Source: Gnetum montanum
Taxonomy: Eukaryota; Streptophyta; Gnetopsida; Gnetales; Gnetaceae
Direction of reading: 5' to 3'
NCBI GenBank assembly: GCA_015680685.1
Contig: MNCI01035299.1
Span: 77,604-130,287 of the forward strand
Length of the DNA stretch: 52,684 nucleotides
Of this stretch, positions 43,247-52,684 are shown piece by piece. The notes under the pieces were generated by a model. That model saw only the letters and a list, made by a program, of their open reading frames with translations, searched no databases and was not told the origin of the DNA. The stretch's first letter is position 1, and each line of letters opens with the position of its first letter. The position numbers were made by a program, and so were the translations under genes.

Positions 43247-43941
43247 TGTTGGCACATTTCTTCCATTCCATTGAGTAGGGAGTTGTTAAGAAAAGTTTAG
43301 TTTAGAATTTTATTCTAAAATTTTGATTAGCAAGGCTACCCTTACAACTACAATTTATGCAAGTCTCGAAGATGCAAATGATTTTAGATTTTGCAATGTT
43401 GTATTAGTAATTCATTACATTCAAAAGGTATTGTATTTTGTATTGAATAGTTGGGGAGGAGACCATACATGAAGTAAGTAAAGATTTCATGTATGATAGA
43501 CATCGATATTAACTCATAAAGCAAACTGCTAACATATACAAGTAATATAACAATTGTGATCATGATGATGATGGCACATTATTGCCTTGGTATTTTTGGA
43601 AAGGAAGTTTCTCAAAGTGTATAAAGGCATCATAAAAGGAAGGGAAGACGAGATGATGAGTTAGGTTGTTAACAATCCAATAAAAGAAGGGAACACAACA
43701 TCCTTTAGTGTGGTCATGTAGATGCTAAGGACAATAATGGGTTTCTAACAAATGTTTCCCTCCTGATACCTTGGCAAGATGTTATCTCCAACAAATTTTG
43801 CAAATGATTTTTAAAAAAATGCCAGCCCGGGCACCTATTGAGCAGCAACAAACTCCTCTACCAACATCTTTGGATAATGATTTTTTTTAAGTCAAAGCAC
43901 ACGAGAAGAAATGTTTTTCAGATTTTCAACTGCCCATTCCT

Positions 43942-44021
43942 CCATTGCATTTTTGACGCTTGACCATGATTTTCCTTATGACCATTGCATTTTTGACGCT
44001 TGACCATGATTTTCCTTATGA
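43942..44021 (+). repeat. Perfect 40-bp tandem duplication
   Basis: Two identical 40-bp units (43942-43981 and 43982-44021), each beginning CCATTGCATTTTTGACGC. The complete identity indicates a recent event. Confidence 0.9.
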
Positions 44022-44289
44022 CCATTACCCTTAAAGCATGAGAAACACCACAAGGCTAGACCGCTAATATACTGACCCGCTGGTCAACCAAATATAGCAT
44101 CCATGGCTGGGTTTTGTAGAGCATCAATCTGGTATTTTCTTTTGGGCATAGTTTTCTTTCATTTCTCGTAGATAATCTCAGCTTGGACACCCTTCTGCAA
44201 TCAGTTTTGATTCAAGAAGACCCACTCCTCTGATCTCATAGTCAGTGAAATTACCCTCCGTGATGATGATCTCACTGCCAAGAAATCCG

Positions 44290-44640
44290 TAAAAACCCAT
44301 GACCAGATTCACCGGATTTGCCATTGATTCTACGAATTTCAGTCTACAAGAAAGGCATTCTGCACTTCAAGATTAATGAAGATAGTGTCTCATATAAGCA
44401 AAAGTGGTTTGAGGTTCCTGATGTCGTTCTTCAAGAATTTGAGAGCAGAAAATTGTGGCTGCAGCTCACAACGCTGGAAGAAAATGGCAGTTTAACTACG
44501 TTTTTCAGCAATAAGCCTACGCAGGGTAGTTGGAGATGACACTTGCAAAACATTTCAACAAGCTAGTGGATCAGCTAGTAGACACAGATGCGCACGTTGA
44601 GTAGGGGTTTCTCATGGTTGACATCAATGTCCATGCACAT
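44290..44640 (+). other. Gene-like segment inside element D copy 2
   Basis: Plus-strand frame 44318-44539 (GILHFKINEDSVSYKQKWFE, then LWLQLTTLEENGSL) has balanced composition and protein-like character. A second frame after it starts MTLAKHFNKLVDQLVDTDAHVE. I recognise neither. Copy 1 lacks the segment, so it may be captured host DNA. A perfect 22-bp tandem duplication follows at 44736-44779. Confidence 0.35.
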
Positions 44641-45264
44641 GGTTTGGCGGAAACAGTCCAGCAAGTGCTTGGAATGGTCTTTTAGTAGCTGTGCTGCTGC
44701 TTCTTCTATTGTCCAAAATCCAAATGGATGACACATGTAGGCTGGGCTCCTTCAATGTGTAGGCTGGGCTCCTTCAATAGCTCCTACAGTTTGTCGTTCA
44801 GTTCTTGCGTTTTGGTTGCCTGCTTCGTTGTCGTCAACAGGTGCAGAGATTCTGTCTACATCCGCTGCCGGTGCCACCGATGACTGCCACCTCACGAATG
44901 GGCAAAAACACACATTGGTAGTCTAGTCGGGAATCATGCCTACCAAATCGTTGGTGTTTGTTAATCGTTAATGTGGCTCAAGCATCGTTAGTTTTGTTAT
45001 AATTTGTTAAAACCCGTCGTTTCATTTTAGCATCCTTTCCTTTATTCATTTATCTATTGTTACTCTAGAATAAGGAAATTTATGGGATATTTGTATAACA
45101 TACTATATGAAGAAGACCTTTGGTTATGATTCCTTTTATTTCTATAAAAGTTGTAACTTCATATGATCGTTACAACTAAACACTTCATGATATTTTTAGC
45201 TTTTCATTATAAGAAGACACTTGCTAACTATGACATATATTTCTCAAATTTATCATAATTTCTA

Positions 45265-45282
45265 TGGAAGTTATAACTTCCA
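45265..45282 (+). promoter_or_regulatory. 18-bp palindrome in promoter region of D
   Basis: TGGAAGTTATAACTTCCA is its own reverse complement. It lies about 80 bp upstream of the TATA box near 45363. In copy 1 the same core occurs in three 27-bp repeats. Confidence 0.8.
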
Positions 45283-46478
45283 AGGTTGGTTATCAATTAT
45301 CCCCTAGATATTTGTAACCCACCTCAACTTTTCATGATGACTTGTAACTACCCAAAGCCATTATAAAAAGGCTTCACAGGTAGAATGAGGAGGAGGAAGA
45401 TTTGGAAAGGAACTTAGAGATTGTAAAAGCATGGTTTGCTAAAGACATCAGTTTAGCTTCTTTGTTTTAATCTTGTGAGTTCATTTCTTCCTATTTTATT
45501 TTAGTTGCTTAGCTAATGGTCTAGATAGTATTGTGTTTGGCATTTCATTTTGGGATTTGTCCTAGGTTGCTTTTATAGCTTTGTTTTTGTGCATTATTAG
45601 ACTTCTATTAGGATTTGCCATAGAAAAGCTTATGTTGTTGAAAAGCCTCAAGAGCAATTTAATAGTAATGTTGTAACGAAATAGCATGGAGGATCTAGCA
45701 AAATCTTTGATACTTTGATGGGACAAAAATTGCTTCTTTATTTTTTAAAGTTTATTACCTTGGTATTTCAATCAAAAAATTGTCAAATTTTTTGAAAGCT
45801 TTGTTGTATGTAATCTTTGACAACTATTAACTAGCCAAAATAGAGACTTGTACTTTGTGGTTTACGTAATGATTTTTGAAAGTATAATAGGATTGTTTTT
45901 ATAAAATTGCTTGTTGAGCTCAGAAAGTTTAGACAATTCGTAGTTATTGAATTAGGAATAGCTTTATTGTGAAGTGTTTACTTGTATAAATTAATCTTGC
46001 TTAAATATTTGAGGCTTCACAAAAATCTACTTTCTTTTCTCTTTCTAAGTTTAGTGAATCTCACTCTATTTCTAGTTTTCTTGTGGAACTCTCTCTTGGG
46101 GAAATTAGGAGTAGATTGGGGGAAATTAGGAGTAGATTGACAAAATTGTGCTCAAATGTTTTTGCAAAATTTTATTTGTTACAAGTAAATATTATAAGGA
46201 TCGTATAAACTAAGTGACTTGACAAAATATGAATCTCTAACAACTCACATTATTTGATGAAGGTAGTTGAATCTCTTTGATGATAGCCAATTATAGTTTC
46301 ATACACAACCCAACCATTTCAACATTCACAACAACAAACACATACTCACATTTAGTATGTTTTATAACTATTGAGTTATTTGGAGGTATCTGGGCCTTGG
46401 TGTTGCCAAAGACTAGCAAGCATCTAAACCCTATTTGGAGAAGCTTGTTGGCGGTTTGGTCCCAAATGGTCACCAACA

Positions 46479-47664
46479 ACATCCTTCTCATTTTCACAAA
46501 AATAAACCTCCCTCTTGTGGATGAAGGGATCCCTGTTGTATTCTTCTAGACTTTCTCATTTTTAAGCTCTCCTTTCTTTTTGGCTACTTGCTCAATGAGA
46601 CTTTAAATCTGATGGATCCTTAGGTCAAAAAGTCTCCCTTGGGCATAGACCCCAAGGATTCTCCTTGTTTTAGTTCTGAGCCCATCTATGATATGGTGTA
46701 GCTAGTCCCGCTAAGAGTATCCATTGCCTAGGCATCAGTGCAATAAAGAGTAATACTTGCCCATAATTGCATCCAAGGACTTATGAGTGCCTTGTTTCCA
46801 CTCCTAGATTTGCCTCCTTAGATTGGATAATCTAGAGTACATTTAGTACTTGTCATTGAATAGGTTAAGCATTGTGGACCACTAGTAGATTGAATCTAGT
46901 TCCAATGATCTATACCAACTTTTAGCTTCTTCTATTAGTGTCTTAGGAAAGAGCTTAAGCTTTTTCCACCTATTTTCAATGTTTTGTAAGGCACATGCAT
47001 CATGGAAGTCTTGTAAATGATGTAGGGGATCATATTTAGTCTCCCTTAAATTTAGGTATGTTATTCATATCAAGCCATTTGACGTAGCTTCCCCTTTGAT
47101 GCCTATGAGGTATTTGAACTAGCTCCCTAATTTGTATCATGCTCCTAGTAGCCAACAAGGGTTCATCTTTATTAGACATGTCATGGTGATAATCTCTATT
47201 TCTATTTGTCTGATAGTGATGATCTTGTCTATGCTTAGTTTGATGTCTTTCATCTTGCCTTTGCATTCTATTTCTATCTTCATCTTGAGCCTTTAGCATA
47301 TCTCTATCTCTATATCTATGTTCATCTTCATTAGAGCTAGACGTTGAAGAGGAAGAGGAAGATGGTGAACTGGGAGAATTGACATGACTTTTATATGCCT
47401 CCCTATGATCCCTTGTTTCATCTTTTATAGGTTTAGAGAAGGCCCTAGGCCTTGTGGCCCTTCTTGTTCTAGGACTTATTTCATCTCCTCTATGGTTGTC
47501 TTCATCAGTTGAATGTAGTCTTTGAATGTAGTATGGATCTAAATGAGCATACGAGATCCCTATGTTTAGTAATTCACTTCAATTCTCTTCAATATAGATC
47601 TTACCATTTTTCCTACTAGTTTTTCATCATGTGATGAGTTATCAGTTCTATGTGAAGGAGACAT
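46479..47664 (-). pseudogene. gag of A1, N-terminal part
   Basis: Start ATG at 47664 (MSPSHRTDNSS), about 115 bp after the primer site. It then has an R/H/Q/D-rich region (47299-47120), GSYVKWLDMNNIPKFKGD, EEAKSWYRSLELDSI (Retrotrans_gag AxxWYxSL block, near 46920) and HHIIDGLRTKTRRILGVYAQGRLFDLRIHQI (near 46690). This is the capsid domain of an Athila-like gag. It is interrupted by D at 46478 and resumes at 43246. Stops and frameshifts are present. Confidence 0.8.
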
Positions 47665-47779
47665 GTTTTTAATTAATAATGTGTGTGACTTAAAATATTA
47701 ATAGTTTGAAAAAGATAACTTGTTAATACTTTTACAGTAATTGTTTATAATATAACTAATCTAGATAATTAGCATCGTC

Positions 47780-47796
47780 CCTGACAATGGTGTCAA
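47780..47796 (-). other. Primer binding site of A1 (decayed, tRNA-Asp type)
   Basis: The minus strand shows TTGACACCATTGTCAGG directly after the LTR, against TTGGCGCCATTGCCGAGG in B. The differences are all of the C/T or G/A type, and the next 25 bp (GATGCTAATTATCTAGATTAG) match B. It is the same primer site, worn by transitions. Confidence 0.7.
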
Positions 47797-48623
47797 TGAT
47801 GAGCAACAAGTAGTTTCTACGCCCAACCATATGAATCACAAGCATTGCACTAGCGATCTGGTTAAATTCCATGGACTTGAGCTTCTATATGCACAATAGG
47901 CAAAGTAGTGACTTAAAGACGTGATCATTGTCTTCTTGGCTTCACTTGTGTAAATGCAAGGGTATGGTTAAGTGTAAGCCAAGGCACATCATTTTGATAC
48001 TTTATTTGATTTAATCTAAGAGTAAAATAAAGTAATGAATTATGAATTAATCTAGTTAACTATATAATTCCTAAATCTAATTCTCCTAACACAAGCATCT
48101 AGGCCTAGCTTTTATGCACATATTGAACTCATTATGAATGCTATTGGATTACCAAGTGTTAGGCTATTGGGGAAACCAAGCAATAACACCACTAGGATTA
48201 CCAAGTGTTAATGGTATCTTCAAGGCAATTATACTTATGTGTAATTATTAACTCTATTAACTAACTATGAACATGAACATAAAGTGCATAATGATAAAGT
48301 GCATGAATGGAAACATTAAACTATTCCTAAATGCTACAAGGAGTTCCAAGAATCTCATCTTTATTGTCCACACATCGAAGTGTTCAAGTACATTAATGTT
48401 TGAATAAGGTTTGTACAATCCTTGAAGTCTTATTGCGAGCACTTAGAAAATATTCTAACTTTGATTGAATAAAATTGTGAGAACTTGGCTACTCTATTAA
48501 CTTAATGGTACCATAAATGCAATGTGTACGTGCATTTATATAGGTAGAGATAGACATTACATTGATGCATATGTGTTGATGAATCAACCCATACGTCAAC
48601 ATAACCCATGACATGATTTATCA
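47797..48623 (-). mobile_element. LTR of family A (5' LTR of A1, also 3' LTR of copy G)
   Basis: Plus-strand ends TGATGAGCAACAAG and ACATGATTTATCA over 827 bp. It has the primer site on its left and the polypurine tract of copy G on its right, so it serves two elements. In U3: GATGCATATGTGTTGATG and ACGTCAACATA motifs (48560-48605) and a TATATAAAT box (minus strand) near 48541. It is nearly identical to 32924-33765 over long stretches. Confidence 0.85.
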
Positions 48624-48670
48624 TACCCCCATGATTGACTAAAATCTTGTCCTTGAGTGAACAAAAGTAG
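48624..48670 (-). other. Polypurine tract and subterminal block of copy G
   Basis: Minus strand: TTCACTCAAGGACAAGATTT, then AATCATGGGGGTA, directly before the LTR start TGATAAATCATG. It identifies the sequence on the right as the 3' end of another family-A element. Confidence 0.75.
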
Positions 48671-48844
48671 GATCGAGGTTCTTACAAAATTGGAAAGGTA
48701 TGAAATCACAAACAGACGAATTCTAAGTGCTCGTTTGTATGGAATTATAACAATTACAAAAGTGGATTTTTAGTAAAAAAAAATTGAATGAAAATTGAAC
48801 AATTGGAATCCTTTGGTGGCCAAAGGTGAAGAAAAGATCAAATA

Positions 48845-51656
48845 GTGCTAGAAGGTGAAGGCTCTTGGAGTGTTGAAGGACCTTTTCAAACCTTTGGTGC
48901 TCATGGTGGTGGTAGTTGAGGCTAAGGGGGTGGTTGCAGCTATTCTATTATAGCTGTGCTTGAGGTAGAAGGTGAAATATATCTAGCAATGCCTTCATCT
49001 TCTCCTCCTTACTTCGTGGATCGTACATAGCCCATGTGACATTACCAATGTGGGCTGGTATGAGGATGTCTAATAGGTAGGGAATTATCGAGAATAGTTC
49101 TTTGACATTGACAAATTAGGTTGTAAGTTTTTTATGTTCAACATTGCACATCTTGACAAGGTTTTGTAGCTCATGGTAGTCATTCATCCTTTTGGCTAGG
49201 TTTTTAGCAACTAATTGTTGCATTGTAAATCAACTCCTAAGAAATTCAAGCTTTGCATTAGTTATTTCTAGCTTCTACTTGGTGTCTTTGTGATTCTTGA
49301 ACTTAGCCTCATAAATGAGGTATGAGCTAGCTACCTAATTTTCTAACTTTGACCATGACCTTCCAGCTATCAACATTACCAAGTTTGCATAACGGAGGTT
49401 GGGAATCTCCATATATTCTATCATCTTCTCAATTTGCAACTTCTTTAGGTGGATCTCTGCTTTGTTGTAGATATTCAATCCATCAAAGATTGGTTGCCAT
49501 ACATTGCCTCTTTGTTGGAGGAACTCGTTCATCTTTACCTTTGCCAGTTGAATTTATTTTTCATTTACCTCCTCAAGGATTTCAACTTAGTCCCTATAAT
49601 GATTATTCATTTGTTCAAATTTAAGGGCTTCATTCTTCCATGTGGCTACCTCAATGGTCATTTTTTGGTGAAGTGCATGAAGTTTCTCCATTGAGAAATT
49701 GTGGTTTTTGGTTGCCAACCTCCTCATATCCATGTTCACCTTGGGAAGTTGCTCCTGTTGTGGTCTCATGAACTCAAACATATGGTCCTTTTATTCTTTG
49801 ACATTATGTAGGCAGTGGATGTTTTTGGTTAGAGTTAGAATCTCCTTGCGAATTTGCAGCAAGTCCTTATTGATGTTGAAGGTTAAAACCTTTGATAAAG
49901 ATGCGTCAAAGGCTACCATCTCCTTCACATTCTCACCCTTTTTCAGTTTATTTTGAAGTTGTAAGAAAACTTCATCCCATGTAATAACTTGGCTGAGAAT
50001 GGTAGGATCAACCAAGTAGGCTCTCAATTCCACAACTTTGGTATGAGACCATTGATTTTTATTATCATGATATCTTAAGTTTGATGTTTGTAATGATGAG
50101 CTTGCCCTTGGTCTTTAGTAGCTCTGATAGGGTGGTTGTCATTTAGTCTAGAAGATCAAAGATCTCTAGAAGGGGTTTCCCAATTCTCACTTGTCGATCC
50201 AACACCTCCTCATTTTGGGCTACACTTAGCCTCCTGCTTCTAGCTCCTGTGCATGCTTGCACATCTTTGAGTATAACAATGTCTGGCATGGTGGTAATAG
50301 GATCTTTTAGGGCCTTTGCAACTTTGTTAGCCATCACCTTCATTGTTGTTTCCTATTTATGGTGTTGCATCACTAGGATAGTTACCCCTTCACCCTCCTC
50401 CAGGTGCATCAAAAAAGTGGTGGCATTCCTAGAGATCTCTGGGAATTACTATTGTCCAGGCATCAACACCAACACTTCTTGGGCACTTGGATTAGATCTC
50501 ATAGATAATTGCATCCTTTGTGTCAAAAACAATGATACTTTGTTAAGGTGACTCAACATTGGTTGGTAGATTGAGGGCTCTCCAACACTTGGTCCTTCTT
50601 GTTATTGCTGCAGGAATTGCTCATGGAGCTTCCTCATATGCTCAATTGTTGCATGAGCCTTCAATGTTGTTTCTTTAGTAGGTGGTGTTAGTGGTGGTTC
50701 CTCCTCTTCAAGCAGCTTAGTGGGCACCTTGTCTTTCATCATCTCCTGCTAAGATGTGGCAAGAGCATATGAAGTGTCATTAGCATAACAAGTTATTCCT
50801 TCCCTTTTGCAAAGTTTTCAAATCAAGTAAGGAAAGGGAAGTGTCTTCCTTCCTTACTCATTCTCTTTGAATTATTTTTCAATTTTAAAGAAGATTAGTT
50901 GGAAGAGGTTAATAGAGAATTTTATGCTTAGAGTTGCACATGCATGGGTAGAAAAGATAGTGATCTTGCTTGGCCTCACTGTTAGATTTAGGTGGTAGGC
51001 TATGATCTTGAAATAGGCCTTCTCTATCTTGGTGATTTCACCATACTCCGTACAGTCCACTCTATAGCATCATTGTACTCATTCCTTTTTGACGTTGGTG
51101 TCTACTTATGTAGGAATTTCCATCAAAGTTACCCTAGATTCAAGTAACCTGAGGGCCTCTACAATATCCTCGACTGAGTAGGACATTTTTATGTCCTTAA
51201 TCTTTATGATCACATCTACTTGTTAATTATTCTAGAAGAGGTAAGTCTCTTCCATGTACCACTCCACATTGGAAGTGAGGATGGGCCACAAGGGAGATCC
51301 TTGTAGTTGTGTCTTCACCTCTTTTGACACTAGGTCTAAGAAGGAAACAAAGTTAAGTTCCTAGAGAATTGCACTTTGGACCTCCTTAGAATAATTTTTT
51401 TTTTCAAGTAGGTCTTGGTTAAGGTGAGCTATGGATTTGGTCTAGGCCTTAGCACCTTATCTCTTCTAGAATATCATGTTTTTGTGATGGGAATTTGACA
51501 AACAGATTCCACTTTAGGCTCCTTCCAAAGAGGTCCCATGGCATGTGTTTCTACTTCTCTTTCTTGGGGCTATTATGGTTGCTAGCCCCTTCCCCCTCCT
51601 GGCTACTTCTCCCATGGTCGATATGGTCCTTCTTCCTATAGTCTCTTTGCTACCAT
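48845..51656 (-). pseudogene. ORFx of copy G
   Basis: The start at 51656 (MVAKRL) corresponds to 36801 in A1. Blocks follow in the same order: AYFKIIAYHLNLTVRPSKIT and STHACATLSIKF (51000-50890), the linker, a coiled coil (MEVNAN-type heptads; 50033-49791 with IRKEILTLTKNIHCL), IPNLRYANLVMLIAGRSWSKLEN at 49420-49335, and a short tail. It is about 2.8 kb, frameshifted and with many stops. Collinear with 33985-36801 throughout, which shows that a whole ORFx was retained in both copies. Confidence 0.7.
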
Positions 51657-52093
51657 TTATGACCAAAAACATAGCCAAGGATTATCATTGTATGTCTAAC
51701 TTATAATACTTTGATACCTTGTCTCATTTGGCTAGTTACACTTAGGCTAATTTGTGCTCATGTCAAATTAATTATTTTAATATTATTTTATTCTAATAGC
51801 TATTGAAGTTCATTGGCAAGGTTTAACTTAGGTGGATTAGTGATGTTTAATATTATTTTATTTGTTAAACTGTATTGGAGTTACAAAAATTCTAAAAAAG
51901 GCTTCATCAAAAACCATAGATTTGTGGCCCCCACAATGTAAAGCTTACCTTCGGTAGATGAAGGGTCAAAGAATGAGTTGATTCAAATAATCAATTAGAA
52001 AGTTATGGGCTCAGGAAGGCTTTAGCGTCTAAAAATTCCAAAAACTCCCTTAGCATTATGAGTAAATGTGAAAATGTTTCTAACTTTCATTGC

Positions 52094-52182
52094 ATATTTA
52101 TACTATTTTTGGGATGTGTCAAAGGAAATGTGTCGATGAGGATGTACTGACAGGGATGTGTCAATGCATCAGGCTGCATTGA
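52094..52182 (-). promoter_or_regulatory. Putative internal promoter of copy G
   Basis: TCAATGCA (52161-52168) and TGCATTGA (52175-52182) are perfect arms around TCAGGC, and TGTGTCGATGAGGATG lies at 52130-52145. A clean TATAAATA box on the minus strand (52102-52095) comes next, then a leader containing GGGAGTTTTTGGAATTTTT. The arm-TCAGG-arm arrangement is that of A1 (37291-37308). Confidence 0.55.
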
Positions 52183-52199
52183 TGGGGATGAGTTGACAC

Positions 52200-52684
52200 A
52201 GCCAAAAACCAAAATTTGCACACTTCAAAAACTAAGGAAAAGGAGTTTTTTTTATGAAGTTGGGATCTAGAGGAAATCAGAGAAGCCAAAAAAGCCTAGA
52301 AGAAGGACAAATGCTTGAAGAAAGCTTAGGAATATGTGTAAAAATAAGATTTAGTATGAGATTAATTACCAAGGAGTGCAAAAATTGGATGCACCAAGGT
52401 GGAAAACAAAAGTTTTGAAAGCAAAATGCCAAAGTGATAAGGAAGTTAACCATTCTAGCTAAGGAGTATGTAATTGTGTCTTCCCCACAACAGGCTCATG
52501 CCCTTAATGCCCTTGCATGTTCTCAAACCAAGGAGTTTGTGGACCCCAAGGATGATTAATGATTATGGATTATTAAAAATTTAATAACTAGAGAAACCAT
52601 CAAAGAATTAAGACTGTCTCAAAATGAACCCATTGATACAATCACGAGAAAAGGTAGTGAGGTGGTACATGGGAAGAATAGGTG
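52200..52684 (-). other. Post-pol spacer of copy G, cut by the window end
   Basis: It matches 37320-37790 of A1 block by block (for example GGTGGAAAACAAAAGTTTTG and AGGAAGTTAACCATTCTAGC). Pol of this copy would lie beyond the window. Confidence 0.75.

Larger units (their letters stand above)
43247..46478 (+). mobile_element. Element D, copy 2, inserted in gag of A1
   Basis: It begins TGTTGGCACATTT, identical over 13 bp to the corresponding end of copy 1, and ends GGTCACCAACA. The flanks gcatt (43242-43246) and acatc (46479-46483) could be a worn 5-bp duplication, and gag reads on across the insert. A TATA box (TTATAAAAAGGC, near 45363) and an 1100-bp downstream part match copy 1 (18180-19360) in reverse. 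The 43250-45300 part is largely different from copy 1. No element protein was recognised. Confidence 0.65.

Overview
This is nuclear DNA of a large plant genome. I find no prokaryotic operons, CRISPR arrays or organellar genes. The mixture of decayed, nested Ty3/gypsy (Athila-like) elements, L1-type and RTE-type LINEs and a few low-copy islands suggests a gymnosperm, probably a conifer, but that is inference. No gene in the window looks intact. The single-N characters and the 648-N gap show that this is a draft scaffold.

Layout. 1-1920: minus-strand L1-type LINE remnant (ORF1 zinc knuckle, then endonuclease). 3769-4690: poly(A)-tailed retroposon with target-site duplications. 5795-5965 and 7165-7250: tRNA-derived (SINE-like) relics. 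7640-8920 and 10705-11830: one plus-strand L1-type reverse transcriptase, split by an RTE-type LINE 3' end (8921-9764, minus) and a solo-LTR-like block (family C). 12640-14030: low-copy island with the first exon of a W/R-rich coiled-coil gene. 14150-14770: another RTE 3' end. From 15093 to the end: almost entirely Athila-like elements, all on the minus strand.

I resolve the nesting as follows. Element P (3' LTR 15093-15920) has its third ORF ('ORFx') cut by an LTR (A', 16195-17226) and by element B (18039-30091). The 3' LTR of B is cut by element D (18173-22000), and D is cut by a solo LTR of family B (19562-20410, perfect CCTAT duplication). An LRR receptor-like fragment (31905-32614) lies next, between two truncated retroelements. 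A tandem array of family A follows: gag fragment, LTR (32924-33765), full-length A1 (ORFx, integrase, RNase H, RT, protease, gag), LTR (47797-48623), then the 3' part of a further copy, G, running off the window. A second D copy (43247-46478) interrupts the gag of A1.

The most interesting signal is a third ORF in the position of env. It has an N-terminal region resembling the 'putative plant transposon protein' domain and a very long coiled coil. In every family it is preceded by a TATA-like box and a short palindrome-rich block. The palindromes are family-specific and match those in the LTR U3 of the same family (GATATC in B, TGTGTC/GACACA in A and G, TAGCTA in P). The leader after that TATA is conserved between families and does not look LTR-derived. 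This suggests an internal promoter for ORFx that co-evolves with the LTR promoter. Element B has lost all of pol but keeps gag and ORFx.
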